A stretch of DNA of 7,115 nt from Bacteroidota bacterium. Lineage in GTDB: Bacteria > Bacteroidota > Bacteroidia > UKL13-3. Below are positions 1 to 6,172 of this stretch, in pieces. The stretch is taken from assembly GCA_947462865.1 (NCBI GenBank), contig CANHRW010000104.1, forward strand, positions 1-7,115. Direction: 5' to 3'. The translations under genes and the position numbers were made by a program. How positions within the stretch are numbered: the first letter of the stretch is position 1; every line of letters starts with the position of its first letter. The notes under the pieces are model-generated. The model was not told the origin of the DNA. It saw only the letters and a program-made list of their open reading frames with translations, and ran no database searches.

Positions 1-24
1 AGCCATGCGTGTATTGCCTATGTA

Positions 25-783
25 TCAATGAATGCTTCCGGTTAATTTAGCCAAGAGGTTTTTGAGTGATAACCATTTCCATTTGAGCCAATTTTCAGGA
101 TTGTATAATTGTTGAATGGTTATTTTTTCTTTAGTGGCTGCAAAAGTGTTTAAGGCTGTTTTACTTTTTTCGTGAACTCGGTATGAAGCCAAATCCCTAT
201 TTACAAACATGATGGTTTTCTGGTTTGCTAAATGCAATATGAGTTCATAATCAAAAGCAAATTGGTATTTTTCATTTACAAAGAAATCAGGACGAAGATA
301 TGCTCTGTTAAAAAAACAAGCAGGTTGAAACATTGCAGGTAACATGCCTGAACGAATGAGGCCTTCAAACCTAATTTGTTCTCCCTGACCTTCGGCAATT
401 GTATTGCCTTCTTGGTCGATGGTTTTGCATTTGCCATAAACTATTCCAAATTCTGGATTTACTTCATGAACACGCATGATCGTTTCTACAGCCCAAGGTT
501 CTAGCACATCATCGGCATTTAAGAACCCTATAAAATCACCTTTGGCTTTTTGATAGGCAATGTTCAAAGCATTCGCTTGACCTGTATCTTTTTTTGAATG
601 CCAATACTTGAGCTTTGAGGCGAAGCGTTCTATTATTTCTTTTGATCCGTCTGTTGATCCGCCATCAATAACAATGTATTCTATATTTGGATAGGTTTGA
701 TTGAGAACAGAAAGCATACAGGTTTCCAACCATGCAGCCTGCTGGAAACTCGGAGTAATTATGCTGACCAAGGGTTGACTCAT
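25..783 (-). CDS. Family 2 glycosyltransferase (GT-A fold)
   Basis: A complete 252-residue protein that reads as a typical cytoplasmic GT2 enzyme, transferring a sugar from a nucleotide-sugar donor to a growing surface glycan. Visible motifs are the N-terminal strand VSIITPSF (residues 6-13), the nucleotide-binding DGGSTDGS (40-47), the metal-binding DxD-type NADD (89-92), FDYEL (177-181), where D178 is a candidate catalytic base, and YRVHEKSKT (201-209), a late motif often seen in this subgroup. There is no membrane segment; the basic, Trp-rich C-terminus (about 231-250) might touch the membrane. The start is an ATG at 781-783, directly before the conserved first strand. It is the last of three close minus-strand genes, 22 bases after the preceding glycosyltransferase, so co-transcription is likely. 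Donor and acceptor cannot be read from the sequence. The fold and class are sure; the role in LPS, capsule or other glycan synthesis is inferred. Confidence 0.93.
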   Translation of the reverse strand: MSQPLVSIITPSFQQAAWLETCMLSVLNQTYPNIEYIVIDGGSTDGSKEIIERFASKLKYWHSKKDTGQANALNIAYQKAKGDFIGFLNADDVLEPWAVETIMRVHEVNPEFGIVYGKCKTIDQEGNTIAEGQGEQIRFEGLIRSGMLPAMFQPACFFNRAYLRPDFFVNEKYQFAFDYELILHLANQKTIMFVNRDLASYRVHEKSKTALNTFAATKEKITIQQLYNPENWLKWKWLSLKNLLAKLTGSIH

Positions 784-805
784 CTTGCAAACAAAAGTAG
801 CACAA

Positions 806-1600
806 TCAATGCGCTTGTGCTAATTTTCTGTATTTTTCATTGAAAGATGGATGCCAATGGTGCATTAAACTTTTTTCCTTATTGCGAATAATGATTTTTT
901 TTGAAGCGTGACAATTCAGCCAAAATGACTCATCTTCACCTCCCCATGATTTAAAGTGTTCGTCTAACGGACCCACTTCAAAAAAGGTTTTTTTGTAACA
1001 AGCAAATAGGCCTTTTCCTCCCCAAATCATCCATTCCCCATTTTTTTTAGAGATAGTTTTGTCTTTGTCTTTGTACAAATAAAATACAATTGGAAACCAC
1101 ATGCTATTGAATTGGGTATACTTGTTTACCAATTCAACAATGTTCTTCGGAATTTCAAAATCAACATCAGTAAAAAATAGGCACTCATTTTCGGCCATAA
1201 CTGCTGCTTGGTTCAATGCATAAGCCCGCTCAAAGTTCATTTGTGTAGCGTGAAACTTCAATTTTACAGTGGTATTGGCTTGAATAATAGTGCTTAGTGT
1301 TGCGCTATCCTCTGAGCCACAATCAAAAATACACAGTTCAACTAGTTCAGGATTTGCAATGTATTTGAGACTTTTCAGGACATACGTTTGAAGTTCAAAA
1401 GTTCTGTCTTTTATTCCGATGCAAATACTAATGGTTTTTAAAGGTGATGGCTTATAAAACTGGGCAAAATAATACCTCAATATGCCCAATAAATCTCTTC
1501 CTATTGATCCAATTCCAAATTTTCGTTGTGGGGCCTTAAATACATACCAAAATGGGTATTTGAACCCAACAGGAATTATTTTTTTAAAAGCAGCAAACAT
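806..1600 (-). CDS. GT-A glycosyltransferase with galactosyltransferase-type C-terminal motif
   Basis: A protein of 264 residues from the ATG at 1598-1600; an in-frame TTG one codon earlier is a less likely start. A GT-A nucleotide-sugar transferase domain begins near residue 56 (TISICIGIKDR), with CGSED (94-98) taking the place of the usual DGS motif, and DVD (145-147) as the metal-binding DxD. The segment around 193-230 (WGGKGLF, then SWGGEDESFW) resembles the Glyco_transf_7C module of beta-1,4-galactosyltransferases and chondroitin synthases, where the WGGED acid is thought to be catalytic. HHWHP (247-251) matches a late conserved His motif. The first 55 residues are basic and aromatic, with no clear membrane segment and no recognised domain; they may help membrane association. 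The gene begins 6 bases after the permease stop, so it is probably translated from the same message. Transfer of galactose or N-acetylhexosamine is plausible by homology but unproven. Confidence 0.88.
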   Translation of the reverse strand: MFAAFKKIIPVGFKYPFWYVFKAPQRKFGIGSIGRDLLGILRYYFAQFYKPSPLKTISICIGIKDRTFELQTYVLKSLKYIANPELVELCIFDCGSEDSATLSTIIQANTTVKLKFHATQMNFERAYALNQAAVMAENECLFFTDVDFEIPKNIVELVNKYTQFNSMWFPIVFYLYKDKDKTISKKNGEWMIWGGKGLFACYKKTFFEVGPLDEHFKSWGGEDESFWLNCHASKKIIIRNKEKSLMHHWHPSFNEKYRKLAQAH

Positions 1601-1606
1601 CAAAAA

Positions 1607-2827
1607 TTAATTGAAACGAATGGTTTTAATAGGGTCTACCTTACTCACAAATCTGACAGGGATGACTAAAAATAAAAAACAAACCAACGCTGCACCACAA
1701 TTTAACCAAATGAAACTATTTAAATCCAAAGCTATAGGCACTGTATTTAAGTAATAAGCACTCTCATTGAGGCTTATCAACCCCCATTTTTGCTGAGCCA
1801 TTGCCAATCCAATACCCAAAATGTTTCCAACCAAAAGGCCTTTTAAAAGTATGCCACTACTTAATAATAAAAACAGTTGTCCAATTTGTGAATCTCGGGC
1901 TCCCATTGCTTTGAGCATGCCAATCATTTTACTCCGCTCAACAATTAATATGAGTAATGCTGTAACCATATTGATACCAGCAACCAAGGTCATCAAGATT
2001 AAAATAATCCAAACATTCATGTCTAATAAATTTAGCCAATCGAACAATTGTGGGAAATTTTGAAATATGGTTTTAACCCCTCTGTCTAATGATGTCATCC
2101 CCTCAACTAAACCGGCTTGTTGTTCAATTTTTGAATAGTCTGTGAGGTCTATTTCATAACCAGATACAAAATTGGAAGGCCAACGGTTCAATTGACGGAT
2201 CATGCTTCCATTACAAAAAGCATAACGTTCATCTAACTCATTGAGTCCGGTATCGAAAATTCCCGAAACAATCAATTTTCTGACCCTAGGAGGATTGTCA
2301 ACAAAGTAAATGAATACTGCTTGTCCAATGCTAAGTTTGAGTTTTTTAACAGTATTGGATGCTACCAATATTTCTGGGGTTGTTGCATTTAAATTGGGTA
2401 CTTTTCCGGCTTTTAAATGCGATTGTATAAACCCCCAATTGTAGTCAGATTCAACACCTTTTAAGAGTATGCCCTCAAAAGCATCAGAAGTTTTGATGAT
2501 ACCTGCTTTGTTGGTGTAGGTTTGAACCCATTTGATGCCTTCAGTTTTTTTGCAATTATTTTCGAATAGAGTATCTCTTTCTATAGGTGAATTTTCAAAG
2601 CTATTGTTTAAATCTAAGTGGGTAACTTGTATAGGGGAGTTAAATCCAATTAGCTTATTTCGTACCTGAAGTTGGTATCCTTTTACAATTGCTATAGACA
2701 AAATCATAACCATGATACTGATAGCTACAGCAGCAGTTGCAAGGTTAACAATGAGAGTTGATGAACCTACTTTTGACTTGCCTTTTTGAGAACTGAGTCT
2801 TTTAAATATGAAAAAACTGATCTGCAT
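1607..2827 (-). CDS. FtsX-family ABC transporter permease (LolC/LolE-like)
   Basis: A 406-residue inner-membrane permease with the four-helix MacB/FtsX layout. One N-terminal membrane segment (about 25-48) follows a short cytoplasmic start (FFIFKRL). Then comes a large periplasmic domain (about 50-268), followed by three C-terminal membrane segments (about 272-296, 318-345 and 372-392). ERSKMIGMLKAMGA (297-310), after the second helix, is the classic coupling segment that contacts the ATPase, and the C-terminus PIKTIRFN is typical. Within the family it resembles the LolC/LolE proteins that extract lipoproteins from the inner membrane; QVRNKLIGF after the first helix is a hallmark of the Bacteroidota branch as I recall it. 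No ATPase (LolD) gene is present in this window, so its partner must be encoded elsewhere. The start is the ATG at 2825-2827; the in-frame TTG at 2837-2839 is less likely. Its 5' end overlaps the divergent namZ. It probably heads an operon with the two downstream glycosyltransferases. The substrate is inferred, not shown. Confidence 0.9.
   Translation of the reverse strand: MQISFFIFKRLSSQKGKSKVGSSTLIVNLATAAVAISIMVMILSIAIVKGYQLQVRNKLIGFNSPIQVTHLDLNNSFENSPIERDTLFENNCKKTEGIKWVQTYTNKAGIIKTSDAFEGILLKGVESDYNWGFIQSHLKAGKVPNLNATTPEILVASNTVKKLKLSIGQAVFIYFVDNPPRVRKLIVSGIFDTGLNELDERYAFCNGSMIRQLNRWPSNFVSGYEIDLTDYSKIEQQAGLVEGMTSLDRGVKTIFQNFPQLFDWLNLLDMNVWIILILMTLVAGINMVTALLILIVERSKMIGMLKAMGARDSQIGQLFLLLSSGILLKGLLVGNILGIGLAMAQQKWGLISLNESAYYLNTVPIALDLNSFIWLNCGAALVCFLFLVIPVRFVSKVDPIKTIRFN
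2768..2775 (+). promoter_or_regulatory. Candidate -7 element for namZ (weak)
   Basis: TACTTTTG matches the Bacteroidota -7 consensus TAnnTTTG. Transcription from it would begin around 2782, giving a leader of roughly 25 to 45 bases depending on the namZ start. No TTG or TTTG sits at the expected -33 distance. It lies inside the permease coding region, which is where any namZ promoter must be. In AT-rich DNA such octamers occur by chance, so this is only a candidate. Confidence 0.25.
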
Positions 2828-4004
2828 GAATAATTTCAAATATAAGCTACTGGTACTTTTTTTATGTATTTTATCTTTCAGTTCAATAGCTGCTTCACTT
2901 CTGACAGGTGCTGCTCAAACCCATTTGTATTTGCCTTTGATCAAAGGAAAGTCTGTAGGAATGGTGGTCAACCAAACTGCAAGTATTGGTAACAAACACT
3001 TGGTTGATTCTTTATTGAGTTTGGGCATTCACATTAAAAAAGTGTTTGCTCCTGAACATGGTTTTAGGGGAGACCACAGTGCTGGAGAGGTTGTACAATC
3101 GGGAACAGATCCATTAACTGGTTTACAAGTTATTTCTTTGTATGGTAAAAATAAAAAGCCAAGTGCTGCTGACCTTGCAGGTATTGACTACCTAATTTTT
3201 GACATTCAAGATGTTGGAGCAAGATTTTATACTTATATCTCTACACTGCATTATGTGATGGAAGCTTGTGCTGAGAACAATATTCCCTTGCTGGTTTTAG
3301 ACAGACCCAATCCAAATGGATTTTACATAGATGGGCCTATATTAGACACCGCATTTCACTCATTTGTGGGTATGCATCCTGTTCCAATTGTTCATGGCTG
3401 TACAATGGGCGAGTATGCCCAAATGATCAATGGTGAAAAATGGTTAAAGAAAAAAATAAAGTGTGCCTTGAAAGTGATTCAAATGAAAGGCTATACCCAC
3501 TTAATCAAATACGAACTGCCAATTAGGCCTTCACCCAATTTACCCAATCAGGCTGCCATTTATTTGTATCCAAGTTTGTGTTTATTTGAAGGGACTTCAC
3601 TCAGCCTAGGAAGAGGTACAGATTTTCCTTTTGAATGCGTGGGTAAACCAAAATCAACTATCGGTAGTTTTGTTTTTGTACCCAAATCAATAAAAGGGGT
3701 CGCCGAACATCCACCTTTCGAAAACCAAGCATGTAAAGGGTTTTTACTTAGGCAAAATGGAAACGAAATAGCCCCTCGACTTAAAAAAATACAATTACAG
3801 TGGCTAATTGAGTTTTACAATGCCGACTCTTCAAAGGCAACATTTTTTACAACATTTTTTAACCAATTGGCAGGAACAAATCAATTGCGTAAACAAATAG
3901 AAATGGGGATGTCTGAAAAACAAATCCGTCAATCTTGGTCAAAAGGCATTGCCAAATACAAAGTTATTCGTCGCAAGTATTTGTTATACAAAGACTTTGA
4001 ATAA
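2808..4004 (+). CDS. namZ: NamZ-type exo-beta-N-acetylmuramidase (DUF1343, GH171)
   Basis: A complete 398-residue secreted protein. An N-terminal Sec signal peptide (hydrophobic core about residues 14-24, likely cleavage after SIAA near 29) has no lipobox cysteine, so a soluble periplasmic enzyme is expected. DUF1343 motifs appear in order: APEHGFRG (81-88, whose Glu and His are candidate active-site residues), FDIQDVGARFYTY (131-143), LDRPNPNG (164-171), VHGCTMGEYA (195-204), PSPNLPN (241-247), and EGTSLSLGRGTDFPFE (261-276). The YLLY end is also typical. Known members remove terminal MurNAc from the non-reducing ends of peptidoglycan fragments, which feeds cell-wall recycling. The start is uncertain: ATG 2808 has the more AT-rich upstream context, while ATG 2826 (six residues shorter) still leaves a full signal peptide. 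Either choice overlaps the divergent permease. Function is assigned by family; activity is not shown here. Confidence 0.92.
   Translation: MKKLICMNNFKYKLLVLFLCILSFSSIAASLLTGAAQTHLYLPLIKGKSVGMVVNQTASIGNKHLVDSLLSLGIHIKKVFAPEHGFRGDHSAGEVVQSGTDPLTGLQVISLYGKNKKPSAADLAGIDYLIFDIQDVGARFYTYISTLHYVMEACAENNIPLLVLDRPNPNGFYIDGPILDTAFHSFVGMHPVPIVHGCTMGEYAQMINGEKWLKKKIKCALKVIQMKGYTHLIKYELPIRPSPNLPNQAAIYLYPSLCLFEGTSLSLGRGTDFPFECVGKPKSTIGSFVFVPKSIKGVAEHPPFENQACKGFLLRQNGNEIAPRLKKIQLQWLIEFYNADSSKATFFTTFFNQLAGTNQLRKQIEMGMSEKQIRQSWSKGIAKYKVIRRKYLLYKDFE
2837..2844 (-). promoter_or_regulatory. Candidate -7 element for the LolC/E-like permease operon (weak)
   Basis: Read on the minus strand this is TATATTTG, a full match to the Bacteroidota -7 consensus TAnnTTTG, with an A-rich tract upstream (rc of about 2857-2863). 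There is no good -33 TTTG. A transcript from it would start only a few bases before the ATG at 2825-2827, giving an almost leaderless message. It lies inside the signal-peptide coding region of namZ. Confidence 0.27.
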
Positions 4005-4021
4005 ACGCTATTTGCGGTTTT
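4003..4021 (+). terminator. Possible weak terminator after namZ
   Basis: A short hairpin overlaps the namZ stop codon: AAACGC (4003-4008) pairs with GCG-G-TTT (4014-4020), with one bulged G and a five-base loop. Only four Ts follow the GCG-G arm. It is in the right place for namZ termination but is weak by stem length and U-tract. Confidence 0.3.
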
Positions 4022-4023
4022 CA

Positions 4024-4043
4024 GTTTAAACCGATTGTTTAAA
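4024..4043. repeat. Short inverted and direct repeat in the namZ/START-like intergenic gap
   Basis: TTTAAAC (4025-4031) and GTTTAAA (4037-4043) form a perfect seven-base-pair inverted repeat around a five-base loop. The same bases also hold two direct copies of GTTTAAA (4024-4030 and 4037-4043), 13 bases apart, and the first copy is part of the palindrome GTTTAAAC. No T-run follows on either strand, so it does not look like an intrinsic terminator. It could be an operator or a chance AT-rich arrangement. The remaining intergenic DNA to about 4133 is AT-rich and shows nothing else I can name. Confidence 0.3.
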
Positions 4044-4133
4044 TTCTAAGTTAGGGTAGGTTCGTTTAATAGCCTGATAATTAGCTTTTTAATAAATTAA
4101 TTGTTTAGATAAGATTAATTTAAGCAAAAATAA

Positions 4134-4163
4134 TTTGTCAAGCCAATGAAAAATTTATATTTG
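4134..4163 (+). promoter_or_regulatory. Bacteroidota-type promoter for the START-like gene
   Basis: TTTG at 4134-4137 (-33 element) and TATATTTG at 4156-4163 (-7 element) are separated by 18 bases. This matches the consensus recognised by the primary sigma factor in Bacteroidota (TTTG or TTG, about 19 bases, TAnnTTTG). The start of transcription would be near 4170, giving a leader of about 23 bases before the ATG at 4193. The leader has no Shine-Dalgarno sequence but has an AT-rich stretch just before the ATG, as is usual for the phylum. Confidence 0.75.
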
Positions 4164-4192
4164 CCTCAATCCTAAACATTGAATTTTTTAAA

Positions 4193-4579
4193 ATGGGAAA
4201 AACAACAAAAAAGAAAATCAGAATGGAATTTGAGATCAAAGCCTCACCTGCCATGCTGTTCAATTACATCAGTTCGCCTTCGGGTTTGTCTCAATGGTTC
4301 TGTAATGACGTAGATATTTACAACAATTTTTATAAATTCAAATGGGATGGAGATGAAAGCATCGCTGAATTGTTGAAAAAGACAGTCAATAAATCGATGC
4401 GATTTAAATGGAAAGATTTTTCGGATGAAGATTATTTTGAATTTGAAATTTTACAAGATGAATTAACCGATGATGTGGCCCTTGTGGTAACCGACCATGT
4501 AGAGCCAATTGACGAAAAGAATGCCATTCAATTATGGGAAAATCAGGTGCATGACTTGAAAACCTTATTGGGCGGATAA
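4193..4579 (+). CDS. START-like domain protein of Bacteroidota
   Basis: A complete, acidic 128-residue cytoplasmic protein without signal peptide or membrane segment. It fits the small START-like family found across Bacteroidota, related in fold to SRPBCC/AHSA1 proteins. A basic first 10 residues lead into strand one (IRMEFEIKASPAMLFNYIS, 9-27). Then come SGLSQWF (30-36), a turn rich in Trp and Asp (about 50-54), alternating strands including MRFKWKDF (69-76) and DYFEFEI (80-86), and a C-terminal helix (about 110-126, LWENQVHDLKTLL) that would cover the ligand cavity of a helix-grip fold. The ligand and biological role of the family are unknown to me; lipid or another hydrophobic ligand is suggested only by fold. 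The gene has its own promoter and a strong terminator, so it is probably monocistronic and well expressed. Its position before an LptF/LptG-type permease gene suggests, but does not prove, an envelope link. Confidence 0.88.
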   Translation: MGKTTKKKIRMEFEIKASPAMLFNYISSPSGLSQWFCNDVDIYNNFYKFKWDGDESIAELLKKTVNKSMRFKWKDFSDEDYFEFEILQDELTDDVALVVTDHVEPIDEKNAIQLWENQVHDLKTLLGG

Positions 4580-4599
4580 TTTTAAAACCTAATTTATGG

Positions 4600-4637
4600 A
4601 AAACCCGATTGCTTTTAAGAGTAATTCGGGTTTTTTT
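4600..4637 (+). terminator. Strong intrinsic terminator after the START-like gene
   Basis: AAAACCCGA (4600-4608) pairs with TCGGGTTTT (4626-4634). Further imperfect pairing inside (TTGCTT with AAGAGTAA after a one-base bulge) closes the loop. The arm runs directly into seven Ts (4631-4637). It begins 21 bases after the stop codon and should separate the START-like gene from the permease gene downstream. Confidence 0.85.
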
Positions 4638-4723
4638 GTGCGTTTTATGCATAGAAATCAGCTAAATGGCTTCAATTGTCAATTTATTTAAGCATTTTTG
4701 CAGCCAATTGTAGCTCAGTAAGC

Positions 4724-6172
4724 GTGAAGAAATTTTACTTATTTATATTACGAAATTACCTAAAGGCATTTATTCCAACCTTTTTGATTGTGATGCTGAT
4801 ATTGCTCATGCAAATCATTTGGTTGTACGTAGATGAGTTAGTTGGCAAAGGCCTGGACTGGTTTGTAATTGCAGAGTTGCTCTTTTATTTTTCGGCAAGT
4901 TTAATTCCACAAGCATTGCCATTGTCTGTTTTACTCTCTTCCATTATGACCTTTGGGAATTTGGGAGAAAGTTACGAGTTGGTTGCTGCTAAAGCATCTG
5001 GAATCTCTATCTGGCGCATGTTTAAACCCATGCTATTGCTCATGTTTTTGATAGCCCTATTTGGCTTTTTTGTGTCTAATATTTTAATCCCAATGGCAAA
5101 TTTAAAACGCAGCTCATTGCTCTATGATGTGCGTCAACAAAAACCTGCATTGGCACTAAAAGAAGGCGTGTTTAGCCAAGATATACCCGGCATTACCATG
5201 CGTATTGGAAGTAAAAATCACAAAACCCAGGAATTGTACAATATACTCATATACGATCACCGTGAAACCCAATTACAAGCAACTGTATTATTTGCCAAAA
5301 GAGGTATCATGAAGATGAGTGAGGACAACCGCTATTTGTTTTTAACTTTATACGATGGATCGAGGTATGAAGAACTAGAAAAAGTAAAAGGATACCACCA
5401 ATCAAGGCCACATACTTCAACTTTTTTTACTGAAGAACAAATTACATTCGACCTGAATAGTTTTAAGTTTAGCCGAACAGATGAAAATTTGTTCAAACAC
5501 CATTTTGAAATGTTGAATGTATTGGAGTTGGAAAATTCTACCGATTCACTTAACGAGGTAATTCAAGGTAAATATAACACCCTGAATACATTCATTCAAC
5601 CCTATTATTTTTTTACAAAATTGGGTGCCGATTCTATGACTCATTTATTAATGGGTAAAAGCACATTGCCTTTAAAAGATACCATTTATATAACAAGTTT
5701 AGCAGGTAACCAAACTGGAATGGTTTATTCCAATGCACTCAATAATGCACGAACAGTAAGAAATGTAGTTGAGTACAGTTTAAATGAATTCAAAGAATTG
5801 GAACAATTGCGCGCCAGACACCGTATAGAATGGCACAGAAAATTTATCTTATCATTTGCATGTATAGTCATGTTTTTTATTGGTGCACCTTTGGGTTCTA
5901 TTATTAGAAAAGGAGGTTTTGGTTTGCCAATTGTGGTTTCAGTATTGATGTATGTTTGCTACCATATTGTTTCTCTTTCTGGAGAAAAAGCGGCAAAAAC
6001 AATGGCTTGGTCACCATTTGAAGGCATGTGGTTTGGTGTTGGTGTGTTTGTTCCATTAGGCTTGTTCCTAACCTGGAAAGCAGCAACTGATTCAGGGATA
6101 TTTGATATGGGTTGGTACAAAAAAATTGTTAGAATGGTTTTTAAAGCATCCTCAACATCCCTAAAGGTATGA
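4724..6172 (+). CDS. LptF/LptG-family permease (YjgP/YjgQ), LPS export
   Basis: A 482-residue inner-membrane protein with the layout of LptF and LptG, the permease subunits of the LptB2FG transporter that extracts lipopolysaccharide from the inner membrane. Three N-terminal membrane segments (about 14-36, 46-76 and 100-124) are followed by a periplasmic jellyroll-type domain (about 125-365). Three C-terminal segments follow (about 374-392, 402-420 and 433-453), with the family motif GAPLGSIIRKGGFG (387-400) after the fourth. VGKGLDWF (40-47) is characteristic of the Bacteroidota members. I chose the GTG at 4724 because it yields the expected short KKFYLFILRNYL lead-in. An in-frame TTG at 4676 would add 16 residues with no family match. 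No separate partner permease or ATPase is in view, and LptF cannot be told from LptG here, so no symbol is given. The stop overlaps the next glycosyltransferase start, implying translational coupling. Confidence 0.92.
   Translation: MKKFYLFILRNYLKAFIPTFLIVMLILLMQIIWLYVDELVGKGLDWFVIAELLFYFSASLIPQALPLSVLLSSIMTFGNLGESYELVAAKASGISIWRMFKPMLLLMFLIALFGFFVSNILIPMANLKRSSLLYDVRQQKPALALKEGVFSQDIPGITMRIGSKNHKTQELYNILIYDHRETQLQATVLFAKRGIMKMSEDNRYLFLTLYDGSRYEELEKVKGYHQSRPHTSTFFTEEQITFDLNSFKFSRTDENLFKHHFEMLNVLELENSTDSLNEVIQGKYNTLNTFIQPYYFFTKLGADSMTHLLMGKSTLPLKDTIYITSLAGNQTGMVYSNALNNARTVRNVVEYSLNEFKELEQLRARHRIEWHRKFILSFACIVMFFIGAPLGSIIRKGGFGLPIVVSVLMYVCYHIVSLSGEKAAKTMAWSPFEGMWFGVGVFVPLGLFLTWKAATDSGIFDMGWYKKIVRMVFKASSTSLKV

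Noticed and set aside
1..24. Terminator for the minus-strand operon at the window edge
   Set aside because: The 24 bases after the last stop show no hairpin or T-run on the minus strand; the operon may continue or end outside the window.
792..799. Minus-strand TACTTTTG as a promoter for the last GT2 gene
   Set aside because: It matches TAnnTTTG but has no -33 partner, would leave almost no leader, and sits in a 22-base gap inside a likely operon. A chance match in AT-rich DNA is more likely.
1821..2063. 80-codon plus-strand open frame
   Set aside because: It lies wholly antisense to the membrane-spanning part of the permease, has no recognisable family features or initiation signal, and is explained as a shadow of a strongly coding frame.
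4404..4652. 82-codon minus-strand open frame
   Set aside because: Antisense to the START-like gene and running across its terminator hairpin; the sequence looks like no known family and the plus-strand gene is well supported.
4693..4700. CATTTTTG as the -7 element of the LptF/G-like gene
   Set aside because: It carries one mismatch in the key TA, and the nearest upstream TTG (4676-4678) is only 14 bases away, so the spacing is poor. It is kept as a remark, not a feature.
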